Shown one piece after another: positions 35,362 to 47,271 of a stretch of 64,000 bases of DNA. The DNA comes from Phlebiopsis flavidoalba (lineage: Eukaryota; Basidiomycota; Agaricomycetes; Polyporales; Phanerochaetaceae): NCBI GenBank assembly GCA_035772785.1, contig JAOCPU010000008.1, forward strand, positions 372,001 to 436,000. The letters are read 5' to 3'. A model generated the notes under the pieces. It ran no database searches, had not been told where the DNA came from, and saw only the letters and a program-made list of their open reading frames with translations. The position numbers and the translations under genes are program-made. The stretch's first letter is position 1, and every line of letters begins with the position of its first letter.

Positions 35362-38162
35362 ATGCTGCGCCACCTCTGCGGACACCAAGCAGCAGCCGAC
35401 GCCCCCGCCGAGCCGCGCGGGCAAGCAGCAGCAAGCCCCACCGACGACGGCCCCGCTGCCCTGCGCCCCCGCGCCCGCCGCCCCGACGCCAGTGGCAGGC
35501 GGCAGCAGCAGCGGCGGCGGCGGCGACGCCACGCAGCGCCCGCTCTACGACGCCTGGCTCGCCTCGCGCGCCGTGCCCGCATCCCCGGGGCGGGGCGGCG
35601 ACCCGCTGCTGCTGACCCCCGGGGCGCAGCGCCCGCTCTCGCGCGAGAACGCGCTGCTCGCGCTCGCCATCGCGCGGCGGGCGTGCCCGGCGTGCTCGCG
35701 CTGCTCTGGGAGCTGTACCCGTGGCGGATGCTCGCGATGCTCCGCCGCGCTCGACCTCTGCCGCGGCGTCTTCCCCGCCTTCCGGGGCTACTCCCAGGCC
35801 CTTATCATCAACGAGGTGCGCCGCGCGCCCCCCTCCTGCTGCCTCCTGCCCCTGTCCCCGCACCGAGGCTTAAAAAGATGGCCAGTTTTCAAGCCGTGAT
35901 CTCGTCGGGCGATTTAACATGTGCGGACGCCTGTTCCGGCTTATCGCCACTGAAATTGCTACGGGTCGCCCTCGAGAGCGGCTTCGATTCATTCGCGTAA
36001 GAGCCTAGAAGATCCGCACGCGTTTTCCCTCTGATATTTTTTAATGTTTCATGTACTATTTTGTGCAGCACGGGCGAACGAGGAGGTGGTCCAGAGCTCC
36101 GCCCGCTTCGTCATGGAGTACCGCCAGATGGAGCAGCGCGTCCGGATGGACCTGCCCACGCTCGCGGACCCCCACATCCGCGACCTCTTCCACGAGTCCG
36201 ACCTCTTTGTTCCGACTCCTTCAACGGCACCGCCAACTTTGGCCTCTTCTCGCCCCTCGACCTCCTGCGCATCCTCACGCTGCTCTCCGAGACCCTCAGC
36301 CACGCGCTCGTCCTCTGGACGCTCACCGCGAACCGCAACGCACCTCGCGCTGCTCGCCTTCTCGCTCGCGTCCTACCTGCTCCCGCTGCTGCTCGCGTTC
36401 GAACGAAACAAGGTGGCACCGCGGCGCCGCGGCGTACTACGCAGACGGCGCGGACGCGCAGGACGTCCCCGCCGCGCGAGCGCCGCCGCGAAGCAGAACA
36501 AGATGCGCGCGATGGCGCAGAGCGACGCGCACCGCGCCGAGGTCGTGCTGTTCGGCCTCGGGTCCCGTGGATCCTCGAGTACTGGGCCAAGGCGCGCCGC
36601 CGCACGACGCTCGGCCTCGACCGCCCCCGCCGCCTCGCGCGGACGACTACCCGCTCGGCGCGCCTGCTCTCGAACATCAACACCACCGGGCTCGTGCTCG
36701 CGCTGCAAAACGTATTCTCTCTAAATTTTTCTGTGTGAGTGGACACGGTCCTGACACACTTGCGCGGACAGATCCCGGTGGTGCTCGCGCTGCAGGCGTC
36801 CTCGACGACGCCTCGGCTCGTTCACGCTCTACCGCGGCGCGGGTCGAGGCGATCGTGCTCTCCGTGCGCCAGCTCGTGCAGCTCGCGCGCATGGCGTTTT
36901 CCAGGGCGTGTTCCTCATGGGCGCGTTCGCCGCCGCGATGGAGGTCCAGCCGCGCCTTCAGCCTCCAAAGGAGGACCGCGTGCCGTACCCGGCCAGCCCC
37001 GGCGGGCTATGACTATCGAGCTCAGGTGCGCGTGCGTTCTCACCGATAGAATCAGCGATATTTAATGTGGAAATTGCAGGAATGTGTCGTATCTACGTAC
37101 CCAGGCAGTCGCGAGCCCGCGCTGCGCAACGTAAGCCTCTCGCTCGGCGCAGGCGAAACCCTCGCCATCGTCGGGCTCAACGGCTCCGGTTACGCGCCCC
37201 CTCCCCTCCTCCCCCTCCCGCCTCTAGCTAACGCCTAGCCCCGCCCTAGGCAAATCCACGCTCGCAAGCATCCTCCTGCGGCCTGCTCGACTACGACAGC
37301 GGCAGCGCTCCGCGTTGTGCACATCAACGGCACGGACGCACGGCGGCTCGCGCCCGACGAGCTGCACGCGCGCTGCACGGCGGTGCTCCAGGGCTTCGCG
37401 CGCTTCGACGGCGCGTCCGTCCGCGAGAACGTCGGCGTCGGCTTCGTCCAGGACATGCGCGCCCCGCCCGCCGTCGCCGCCGACGCTTCGCGCTCGCCGG
37501 CGCGGACCGGCCTCGTCGCGGGCCTGCCGCCCCAGGGCGTGAAGACGCGGCTGGACGCCGCGTCGGGCGTTGCCAGGGCGGGCTGCGCGCGGGCGAGAGT
37601 GCGTGCCCGAGGAATCCGCCGCATGGGCTCTCGGGCGGCGAGGTCGCGTGCGCGCCCTTTCGCCTTTATGAACAAGAAATAAACGGTGCTGACCGTGCGC
37701 GCAGTGGCAGCGCGCATAGCGGTCTCGCTGCGCCTTTATGCGCGCTGCGCGCCGCCCCGAGGGTCGAGCTCATCCTCCTCGACGAGCCGGTACGCCTCAA
37801 CTCCCCCTCTCCCCCTCTCTTCGTGACGGGCACTGACAAGGACGAGTAGACGGGCGGCGCTGGACGCACACGCGCAGAAACCGCGTGTTCGAGACCGTCG
37901 ACGCGGTCCTCGCGCGTCGGCGGCGCGCGTGTGAAGACGGTCGTGTTCGTCCACGCACCGCCTCGCGACCCACCCGCGCGGCGCGCGGACAAGATCGCGA
38001 TGATGCACAACGGGGTGCGTGCTGTCGTTTTCGGTCTCGATTCTTGTCTGTGGCTGGGGCTGACGCGGGTGTGGGCCAGACGATTGTGGAGTTTGGGACG
38101 CACGAGCAGCTGCTCGCGCGCGGACGGGTCCTTATGCCTCGCTCTACAAGGCTTCCATCTAA
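35362..38162 (+). CDS. ABC transporter, B-type half-transporter
   Basis: ATP-driven membrane exporter with one transmembrane region and one nucleotide-binding domain. The N-terminus is rich in Gln, Pro, Ala and Gly. Membrane segments follow (LCRGVFPAFRGYSQALIINE near 35750-35815; FGLFSPLDLLRILTLLSETL; LLAFSLASYLLPLLLAFERN), and the text GVFLMGAFAAAMEVQPRL leads into the nucleotide-binding domain. Walker A is GLNGSG/KST, split by an intron near 37190-37250. A Q-loop-like VLQGFARFDG, LSGGEWQRVAVSRAFMRAAP (signature), ELILLDEPTAALDAHAQ (Walker B), VVFVTHRLA (H-loop) and IVEFGTHEQLLARGG follow, ending SLYKASI at 38162. The start at 35362 is in the wrong frame by one base. The substrate is unknown, and similar fungal proteins are annotated only as ABC transporters. 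Confidence 0.88.
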
Positions 38163-38324
38163 CCCGCGCAAGCTAACTCGAAATTTTCTCTACGCGACGG
38201 CGACCGTCACGCCAAGCGCGCTGTAACAGGAGTTGTATACATGTCAAATCTTCGACTAATGATATATGGGGTGGGAGAGGAGGGGAAGAATATAGTCGAT
38301 ACATGTAGCTTAGTAGTGTATCTG

Positions 38325-41300
38325 TCAGTAATGTCGTGTAGAATATGTCATGATTCCGTCGTGCAGCAGCGCGTCCGACGCCTGTGGACCCGAGCGTGGC
38401 GAGGTCGTTCGCGCGCCCATACGCCACCCAGCAGCAGCCCGCAGTCCTTGACAGCCGGCACCAGTGATGGCACCTCATGCTGGGGTGTATATCAGCGCTA
38501 AATCAGTGTGAGAGAAAGAGAGCACGAACTAGGAATGCCGCATCGAGAAGGAGTCCGAGCAAGTTGTTCGCTTTGCAGACCTCGACGGCCGCGTGGACGC
38601 TCGCGAGGCGCCACGTCACGCGGGGGACTTCCTGGCGCGCGGCCGCACGTTTGCGACGCAAAGAAGACGGGATCTACGCGGGGGTGTGAGCACAACCAGG
38701 GATCCCACGCGCACACACAGCGCAACAGAGAGCGCAGCGGGGGGGCAGAGAACGCACAGTTTGGCTGCTTCCAATTGAGGGCCGCGCACACGTCCGGGGC
38801 GGATGACGTAAAGACGACGTTGCGCCGCGCGCTGGGGCCGTCCGGGGACGGGGCGTCGTAGATCGTGCGCAGGACCGCGTCGACGGCGTCGTTGAGCGCA
38901 GGCGCGTGGCCCAGCGTGTGCTCCGTGCGCACCGCCGGCGTCGCGTACACGCACGTCCACGCACACCCCCAGGCCCGCGGGGATAACCTAGGACACCTGA
39001 ATTTAGGGCGCGGCCCTTGTCAGCGCCGCACAACTGACCACACAGGCAAACTGATGCACAACGCGACGCACCTGGAGCTAGGATCACCTGTATTCCAGAC
39101 AGCGCTACCATCGACTGCGAGATCGCGGCTTCCGTTTCCCCACGTTTCCCTCGATGGCGTCGTGCTTGCTTGTGCGACGTCGCCCCGCGGCGGCAGCGTG
39201 TGCCGCCCGCAGGCGCTGGGCGAGCGCGACAAACTGCGCGAGCCACACTGTCCGCCGACGAACCCCCGAGGTTGTACCCCTCCTCCGGCAGCCGCCAGCC
39301 CGCCATAGAGCACCGGCTGCAGGATAGCCCGTCGTGATCTGCACGGTGACGTACAGGAAGCTCCCCGCTCAGCGATCTTGACGAGTGCTCCCGGGAGCGG
39401 CGCGTGTTGGCCGCCGACTGTATCGGCTGCACGCTGTACTACCGAGCGCGTACGCCTCACTGAGGGCGGAAGTCTGCGCGGACGCGAGCGAGCGCGGCGC
39501 CGGCGGTGGACCGGCCGCTTCGAGAGGAGCGCGCCGCGCGGGCGCGGACACGGGGCTCGCGATCGCCTTCCAGTACGTCTCGACGGCGCCGCCAATTTCC
39601 CAGGGTCACCCCGCTGAACGGCGAGGTCACCGACGTTGATCTCAAAGGACACCTGTGTGGTGCGCCGCGATCAGCGTGGGCTTGTTGGTGGCAGGCACGG
39701 GTGGGCTACCTCCCCGATCACGTTGAGACGGTGATCAAAATATGGCAGCGTGAACGCCTCGGTTGTCTTGCACGAGCGCAGCGAGGCGGGTAGTGATGCC
39801 CCCCCCCCGAAATCGCGACCAACAATCTTGGTCCCGAAATTCGGATATAGGGAAAACTCTAGGGACAGCGCTTCAACCGAAGGTACCTGGAATGAGTACG
39901 TTGTCTTCTCGTCGTCCGCCAGTGGTAGCGAGATACTGAAGGGCGCAGCAGTGACTGCAGGTGAGGCGGCTTCCGGTGACGACTAATTTGAGGCGTGGGG
40001 GACGTGTGAAGGTACCTCTCGTTACGCTCCAAGCCGCTGAGAGGCGGCCGCAGCCGGACGGCGCCTCGAGGGTTCTGCAGACTTTTCACCATAACATGAC
40101 ATATGGTGGCCTATCGAGACCTGGACGAGCGAATTCCGATCGAGATAGCGTTGTGTGTCCGTAAACGCGGTATTGGCATCATGGGCGGCGGCGCGATGGG
40201 CAGCGAAAGCGATTGGATGGCGTCGATGTCAGACTCACTCTGCGCCGGCGGACTGGGTGTCCGACATGGGCGAAAGACGTCCGAAAAGCAGGCGGTATGC
40301 GCGGCCTTTAGAGCGAACTGAGTTTTCGCCTCCATGAGTAACGAAACGCACACGTGTGATGTCCATACCAGGCCGCGTAATGAACCGCAGAGGTTTTTCG
40401 AGTTCGTCGGTTCGATCAGGCTAGCTGCTTCCTGCCCTCGAGAAGTACCCGGAGGCATTTTACGTGGCCATAACGAGCGGCGTGGAAGAGGAGGTGTCCA
40501 TTCGTTGTACTTGTCAGAGTATCCCACCCTTCGCGACCGAACAAGTAAGCGGCAGACCCTGTCGTGTCCCGCTTGGGCAGCGAGATGTATCGGGTATTCT
40601 CCATTCGTATTTGGGAAGACTGGGGGCGCCATGCTGAAGCAAGAGAACCACTACATCATAGTGACCAGAACGTGCCGCGAGGGAAAGTGGCCATTAGGTC
40701 ACCATTCAGCACTGTGGTTTGAGCGGACACGACTTTCCCTATTTCGAGCAGCACCTTGACACATTCGACAGATCCCCGAAGGGTGGCATATATCATGGGT
40801 GTGCAGTTGTCGAGGTCTAGCGCGTCTGCAGGTAAACCTTCTTCAATGAGTCGTTGGCAAACGGCAGAGTGACCGTTCATGGCGGCGTAATGTAGAGGCG
40901 AACGGCCATACACGTCCACTTTGTCCCGCTGTACCCCATTCTGCAAGCAAAGATCAACTAGCCGCAGAACACCGACCCGTGCTGCTTCATGAAGGCATGT
41001 GCGTCCATTAATGTCGTCAATAAAGCGGTAGTCAAATGGCCTGGAGGCTGAGGTGAGGATGAAGTCGGGCGAGATCCGTGGGGGGCGTCAATGATCGCTT
41101 TCCAAAGGATGCGAGAGGACGTGAGTAAACCCCTCTGATGACTGGGAAAGTGAGTCGGAATACCGCGCAGAACGTCCCTGAGCGCGCCTCGGTCTCCGTC
41201 CCTCGACGGCCTTGCGAACATTGCTCTCCAGATCGTTGAACAGGCCTAGCTGAGCAGGATTGTCACCCTGCAGCTGGTGTCCGAACAAAGCCTCTTCTGT

Positions 41301-42277
41301 GGCAGAGGCTTCGTATTTGACTCCGACGTTCAGGTCAGTCAAATCCAGGAGGCAAGCGGCAACCGTGTCAGCAAGTTCCGAGATGAGCTGCCAAGGAAGA
41401 AGCACTGTCAACGAAGTCAATGGAAGTAGGTGGAGGATGTACCTGGCGATTGAATACGGGCTGCACGTCGACCTGGCGAGCCAGATAAAGCTCCTTGTGT
41501 GCTAGATTTTGACCTCTTGTCCCATTTCTTCAGGATCTTGCGAAAGCCTGTTGCGTTTATTTCAATAAATTGCTGAACTGTCTTGTCAGTTGAATGGAGC
41601 GGATGGCTGATAGAAAAACTCGCCTGAAGCCTTTCCGAGGTCTCGTTCGAGTAAATGAAAGCCTTCCGCAACAGCGTTCCATTCTACATGATCCCTTGCA
41701 GAGTACTCGTCCAGCGAATCGGGTGGAACACGTGAAGCCGCAGCTCTTCGCTTGGAAAGTAGAGTTTCGAGCCGAAGCTTTAGTTTCGGCCTCCTTCTCC
41801 AAGTAGAAGGCATTTATCTGCAAGTAAACGCGGTCAACAGTCCGAAGTAGAGACACCTGTAACACAAGAAGGGGGACGAACCTTTTCAAGCTCGCGCTCT
41901 AACTTGAAAAAGAAGGCCGCCTTGTAGGCCTGAAATTCGCGTCCCCTTTCTTCATCTTGACCCAGTCCCCGGTGGAAGAAACGAGAGCGATGGGTCAGTA
42001 GTAGATGGTTTCTACAAGTAAAACTTTAAGACGATCGCTGCTACAAAGAATGAAGGGGATAACTGACCGACTGGGATGACCGCGGCCTCGGCGACAGGCT
42101 TATTGGCCTCCAGGACGAGATAATCTTCTTGAGCGACTTGTAGTCGAGATAATATTTGGACCATCCCGGCACTTGGTCTGCCTGGATTTGCTTGCCAAAC
42201 TACACGTATAAACGCGAGAAAATCAGCCGGCGGTGGGGCAGGGACAGCCTGTCTCTGAACGAGAGATTGACCTTCAT
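38325..42277 (-). CDS. GDE1: SPX-ankyrin-GDPD glycerophosphocholine phosphodiesterase
   Basis: Hydrolyses glycerophosphocholine and links phospholipid turnover to phosphate status. A two-codon first exon (ATG AAG at 42277-42272), a 72-nt intron and the next exon FGKQIQADQVPGWSKYYLDY then KSLKKIIS give the SPX N-terminus. Its lysines bind inositol pyrophosphates in the family. SPX continues with ERELEK, VYLQINAFYLEKEAE and FIEINATGFRKILKKWDKRS near 41530. Ankyrin repeats follow: GRSPLHYAAMNGHSAVCQRL (40880), PMIYATLRGSVECVKVLLEI (40780), GEYPIHLAAQAGHDRVCRLL (40590) and LLFHAARYGHVKCLRVLL (40480). The GDPD domain shows VSFEINVG near 39640 (metal-site strand), RNVVFTSSAPDVCAALNWKQ near 38800, HAAVEVCKANNLLGLLLDAA and PSLVPAVKDCGLLL. 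It ends LLHDGIMTYSTRHY at 38325. Many indels in the GDPD half. Confidence 0.9.
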
Positions 42278-42607
42278 TCTGGCGTGATACTAGGCGAGGG
42301 CCAGCAGAGCGGGCGAGCAAGACGTTTCTAGCGCGTGGTTGCGGCCGCTGTGGACGACGACGAGGCAAGAGAGGGGAATGGGGGTATTTGCGCCTCCATG
42401 GACTGAGCAGGAGGGGCTGTTATGGATTGAGTAGCCCATGTCGTCCAAGCTAGATCATTTGCCACGTGCGGCTCAGATTATCATTCCGGGGCACGGTGAT
42501 CCACCAATCTGATCTCACGAACGTGCGCCCCGATCGCGCTTGCCCTGCCCGTCGGCCGGCTCATTTTTTATCACATTTATTTCGCATTTTCTCCCTCGCA
42601 TGCATTC

Positions 42608-43990
42608 TTACACCAGAATCTTTCGCAGTTGCCACACTCGCGCAGGTATCAACGTTACAGGACATCGTCCGTGCTCTTGCACGTATTCGTACGCGCACTT
42701 GTAGCAAAACACGTACCCCAGACGGGAACGCAGTCGCGTTCGCGATCGTCTCATGGCATAGCCCGCATTCTCCATACTTCGTCCCGTCGACGCGTAGGCC
42801 TCGTGGGTGAGGAGGAAGCAGACGCGGGGGAGGAACTGCCGGGCCAAGCGGCGACGCAGCAAGGGAACGGGCAGGCGAATTGGGCGAGTACCACCACTCC
42901 AGGAACCTGATGAAGAAGATCGCCGTGGGGAGAAGGACTTTGAGGCTGTCGAGAAGTAGCCGAGGAGAAGACAGCAAAAGCCGCCGCATTGTCGCTAGAA
43001 GTCCTTGCGACAGATTCGCGGTGGGTGTCTTCTTTTTGGGACGCTTTTCGCATTGCAAGCTGGACTAACGTTAGTCTACTCTGCATACACAACGCGTGTA
43101 AATACGTACCATATCATCAGCACCCAAGCGACGTATGTCCACTCCCACCCATCGGAGCCACGGCCGGTAATATGGCGTTTTGTCAAACAGGTACGCTACG
43201 TTGCCTATCAGCAACCAAACTTCGAAAGCCGTGTTTGCCCATGGGTATATAGTTTTGAATAATCTGCGTAGTTTGGCAGCGAAAGACTACAAATTGTTAG
43301 GGTAATCGGCGGTAGTATAGAATATACACACCTCCTCTGTCAGTAGTCTAGCCTGGCGGGTGTTCTCTCCTGCATCGAACAGGTCACTATCGACGCCGCC
43401 TCCTAAGGCTTCGAAGTAGTCGGCGGCTTTGGCTCTAATGTATGGTGTAGTCCTACCTACTCAGTGTTGTCAGTAACCGAGCTTTTGATCACTGAACAAC
43501 ACGTACCAGAAACAACATGGACCTCCAAAGCTCCTTGTCACGAAGCTTTTCCCCATCCGACATACCCCCAACCGCCGCTCTAGCCTTCTCCGTTTCAAAC
43601 AAGGGGCGCCGTCTACGTTTCAATCCATAGAAGTTCTCCGCAAATGAGGCACCTTGAGGGGCTCAGTATATCAAGTAAGCACGGATGAATGTACATGTGC
43701 ATACCATGCTTGCGGAGATAGTGTCGCTCGACGAAGAACATGAGCGCAGCAGCATAAAACTCCTCATGTCTATTCACTATTCGCAGCAGATATCGAGGGT
43801 ACCTTTGTGCAAACACCTGAATGCAAATGTAATAAGTCTTGTGGTCACATCAAAAGCGGCCATGCCATGACATACCGAGAGGACATATTTTCAGAGCCGG
43901 CTGGAGGAGGTCTCGCAACTGCTCCTGCGCAACCAACTCAAACAGCGATGGTTTCAACGGATCACCTCCAACATCACTGAAGAACTCCAT
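42608..43990 (-). CDS. PEX12: Peroxin-12, peroxisomal RING E3 ligase subunit
   Basis: Membrane subunit of the PEX2/PEX10/PEX12 ubiquitin ligase that recycles the import receptor PEX5. The ATG at 43990 gives MEFFSDVGGDPLKPSLFELV, then QEQLRDLLQPALKYVLSV, AQRYPRYLLRIVNRHEEFYA, FFVERHYLRKHGASFAENFY, DKELWRSMLFLVG, TPYIRAKAADYFEAL, YPWANTAFEVWLLIGNVAYL (membrane), YRPWLRWVGVDIRRL, KVLLPTAIFFIRFLEWWYS (membrane) and SPARSL. The C-terminal RING-like domain reads YGECGLCHETIANATAFPSG / YVFCYKCAYEYVQEHGRCPV and ends WQLRKILV at 42608. As in the family, the RING has fewer Cys/His than a two-zinc RING. One surplus G (42716-42719) splits it. Short introns occur. Confidence 0.93.
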
Positions 43991-44172
43991 AGACTTCGGA
44001 TAGCTGGGGTTGAGGAACAAGTCATGGTGGGTGTCTAACCAACAGCTGTACCTTGACGTGCACGGGGTCGGCAACTTTCGCAAAGCCGGCAAACAGGGTA
44101 AACGCCTGTGTTTCTTGAAGCGCCTCTAATTCCACCTCCTGGCACACGAGCACAAGCGGGGCCCCACAAATT

Positions 44173-45466
44173 TCAGTACAGAATCTCTTGTTTAATAGGA
44201 GGAACTCCGGGAGGAGTTATCGCGATGTATTCGCGCGCAAGAAGTCTCCAACAGTACATGCGCGTCGTCCAAATACCAGCAACGTCAAAACCAAGAGTAC
44301 ACCGTTCCGCGCGAAGGGATGAACTCTTCGCTCCCAATTTCCACGTTATTTCCTCTTGCTCGTTTTCTGATCCCTGGAAGGTGCGCCGTATACGGCACGA
44401 ACAAGTCCTGACAGTCGTAAGAGACATCTCCTGTCCAGCTGCGGGGCTGACGGCTTCTACCAACCGGAGTAAGTCGGTTGTCAACAGGGCAAAGAAAAAC
44501 GATAGTTTGAGTCGTTCATACCTTCTTCGATTGTTCGCCGTCCATTCAAAAAAATCCTCTGGACGAGGTACGCGACGGACTCGCGTCGAACTGCGGGTGA
44601 TTTGGGTAAGTTGGGTCTGAAGACGGGTCTGGCGCCGTGTTTTTGAAGGAATAGGTTTCAGTAGGGGAAGCGTAAATCAGAAAGTCCCCGAGTCAAAGAC
44701 AGCGAATGCCGTGGGTTTTCCACTGATTTATCGCATGAGTCCCATGTCGATCAAAGGCGTAGTCGAGACAGGAAAACCTACCCCTGCGAGTGTCAGCTCC
44801 TCCTCCGATGTCACGGCAGACAGTGCATGTGAGACGAGATTTAAATATGATGACACGCTTGAAAAACTACCAATGAGCCGCATATTCAGTAAATATTTCG
44901 GTGTGACATACGTAGCGTCTGGATCCCCCAGAAACAAGGACGATAGTTCGCACAAGACTACCAGTGACGGCGCTGTGGCAAAGGTCGTTTTAGGGTGCAA
45001 AAAGTCCCCCTTAACCTCTAAGGCTTCATGAAACATAGATAGAAGAAACATGAAATGCGTGGGAGATGGTGGATATCTGGACCATGGGTTTAATATTTGC
45101 AAAAAACGAGGCGAGAGCATGGCACTTACAACACGTCGAATTCTGGACGCAGCTTTACACGTTCGACCGTCACCTCCATGCTCAATTATCCAAGCCTCGT
45201 GCCCTCCTGTGCTCCTCTATGGCCACCGTAAACTGCGTCCGATAAGGCGACAGAAGTACGGCTTTCTCGATGTCATGGTGTAGGACATACGATAGGCAGA
45301 AGTGGAGGGGTGCGGATGGATGCACACTACCCTGGACTAGTAAGGTTTGAAAATCTGGTAGCGTAGGGCAGGTGGGGGAAAGAGAGATGCCATTACGGCC
45401 ACTTGGTGCCCTGCCTACGTTGGCATCATGCATGGCCAAGGTGGCGGCCTGGTGGCGGTCCTTCAT
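44173..45466 (-). CDS. Unrecognised conserved-looking protein
   Basis: I do not recognise this gene. The ATG at 45466 gives MKDRHQAATLAMHDANVGRA, then PTLPDFQTLLVQGSVHPSAP, HFCLSYVLHHDIEKAVLLSP, RTQFTVAIEEHR, YPPSPTHFMFLLSMFHEALE (45060-45020), VKGDFLHPKTTFATAPSLVV, LCELSSLFLGDPDAT, then an intron and VSSYLNLVSHALSA near 44850. A hydrophobic strand ending in acidic or small residues (SLVVLCELSSLF) recalls the Walker B strand of RecA-like folds, and TWKL and FFEWTANN lie further on. No Walker A is evident. Evidence for coding is the clean recovery of protein-like text on both sides of spliceable gaps. The C-terminal end is uncertain. It is divergent from MDM10, with about 170 bases between start codons. 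Confidence 0.5.
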
Positions 45467-45634
45467 TGAAGTTCATAAGCGCCGCAATGTAATTCCTTGC
45501 CGAAGACGAGCACAGTCCCCGGCATCCTCTTCCGCGACCACTCACTCGCCTTGGGTCTAAATTTTTAGAACATACCATCTCAGTATACCCTCACATCGAC
45601 TATTAATCCTCGGCTGGCCCGTTAACAAGAACTT

Positions 45635-47246
45635 ATGCAATCCATTTGCGTCCTACGTACTCCGAAGCTACTACAACGCAACGGGATGGAGCGATGATGA
45701 CTTTTATGGGCACATAACACGGTCTTCGAGTGGTGAGCGGGGGGGTAGCAATACACATCCACGTGTAAACTGGTATTCGAACATCTTCACTAGCGTTATT
45801 GGACTTCGAGGTCCCGTCTGGAATAAAGTTCGCGATCTCCAAGTCTCTCCCAATTCGCTATTTAAGGACCTCGTATTCTATGACGTGCTCTACCTTCGCT
45901 GCATGGCTCAATAGGATACATTTTTACATCCTGCGACCTGGATATTCAAAACTCCAGGAATGTACGCGTAAAGGACATCATAGAGCGCTTCCGAGTGTTT
46001 ACGACCAGCCTCGGAGACCGGAAGGTAAATCGGAGGAGTGGCTGGCTGGAGAACGCGTCGATCCTATTGGTGAGTGCCTCATTATTTTACATTAATCAGA
46101 TCTGAGGCTGAAGCATGCGTTGCGTAGATTACCTAGTGTATGGAAGGATATACGTTCCTACTGGCCGCCTAGAGGCTATCTATTCCACTCGACTGGCTGG
46201 CCCCACTTGGCAAGCTCACCTCGCGGCTATCTCAGATCCCCGGTTCAGCCTTCATAATGCTGAGCGATACCGCAGCGGCACAGCTCCGAGCAATGTCTTG
46301 CTGAGGTTTGCAACACGCAACAGGACCGGTGGTTGTACCGAGTACTCATGGAGCGCGGAGGACCAGATGTGGGGAATCCAATGCATGCACAATTTTGGAA
46401 AGATAGGGAACGTACACGACACACCAGATGATATGTCTAAGAGCAGGTCGAAACACGGAAACGCATCGACGAGGAGGATGCCATGGAGGGGGGTCTGAAA
46501 GGAAGAATATCCGCTGGTGCTGAGTTCTATGTGAGCGCAAAGGAAAAGAGTTATGGCCGGAGGTGAGCTTTAGCTCTTCGCGACACGGATTGATCCAACT
46601 CACGTTGTCTAAAGTCTCTGCCGGCATCCGCTTTTACGACACTACCCGACGCTACCCCGCCTTCGGCTCAAGTCCCTACTCCAGCTAATGGCGCAAACGC
46701 CGCACAACGGACCCCCCCATCCCAAACCACCACCCACTACTATCACGGCCTCTGTGTTAGAAACCCCGATGCTTGGACACATGTCTGGTGCCTATGCTGC
46801 ACGCGTCTCGCGTGACCTATCCCTTTGCTCCCGCTTTGACTTCAACGTTTACAGCTACGAGAGCGAATGGTCATTCGGTGCTGAGTGGTGGACCAGGAGT
46901 ACGACAGCCACAGCCTCGCGCCGACCCCCATTAATACCAGACCTTTCGACGCCAGCCTTGCCTTTGGTGGTTACCCCTACCATGCCTGTACTACCACCAA
47001 CAACCACCGCCGGACGAGGTAACCGGCGTTGTCAAAGCTCGTGCGTCTACCACCGCTGTAAGTAAAGCATGTTCCTGTGTCCATTCACCCTCGCTAATGC
47101 GCGTACTAGGACGTGATTCATTAATGTGGGAAGGGCGGATACGCAATCTTCTCGTCAGTCTTGGGGATGAAGTCGAAACCTCTCTAGCGCGCGCGAAACC
47201 GATAAAAGCCATAGGCATCGAACTGTCGTATTTTAGCTCGGAATAG
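45635..47246 (+). CDS. MDM10: Mitochondrial outer-membrane beta-barrel protein Mdm10 (ERMES subunit)
   Basis: ERMES tethers ER to mitochondria for lipid exchange. Mdm10 is its porin-like barrel and also joins the SAM assembly complex. From the ATG at 45635, after one extra base, the text reads [56 protein letters not shown]-type strands, [30 protein letters not shown] near 46000, [20 protein letters not shown] near 46140, [33 protein letters not shown] near 46340, [45 protein letters not shown] near 46760 and [20 protein letters not shown]. The end is [38 protein letters not shown] with stop 47246. The many short barrel strands fit the family. The 3' end nearly touches the opposing gene. Confidence 0.9.
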
Positions 47247-47271
47247 AGACACACTTGATAACATTCGCAAA

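Noticed and set aside
35195..35863. 222-residue minus-strand Arg/Gly-rich frame
   Set aside because: Antisense to the clearly coding start of the ABC transporter; the composition is an artefact of the GC-rich sense codons.
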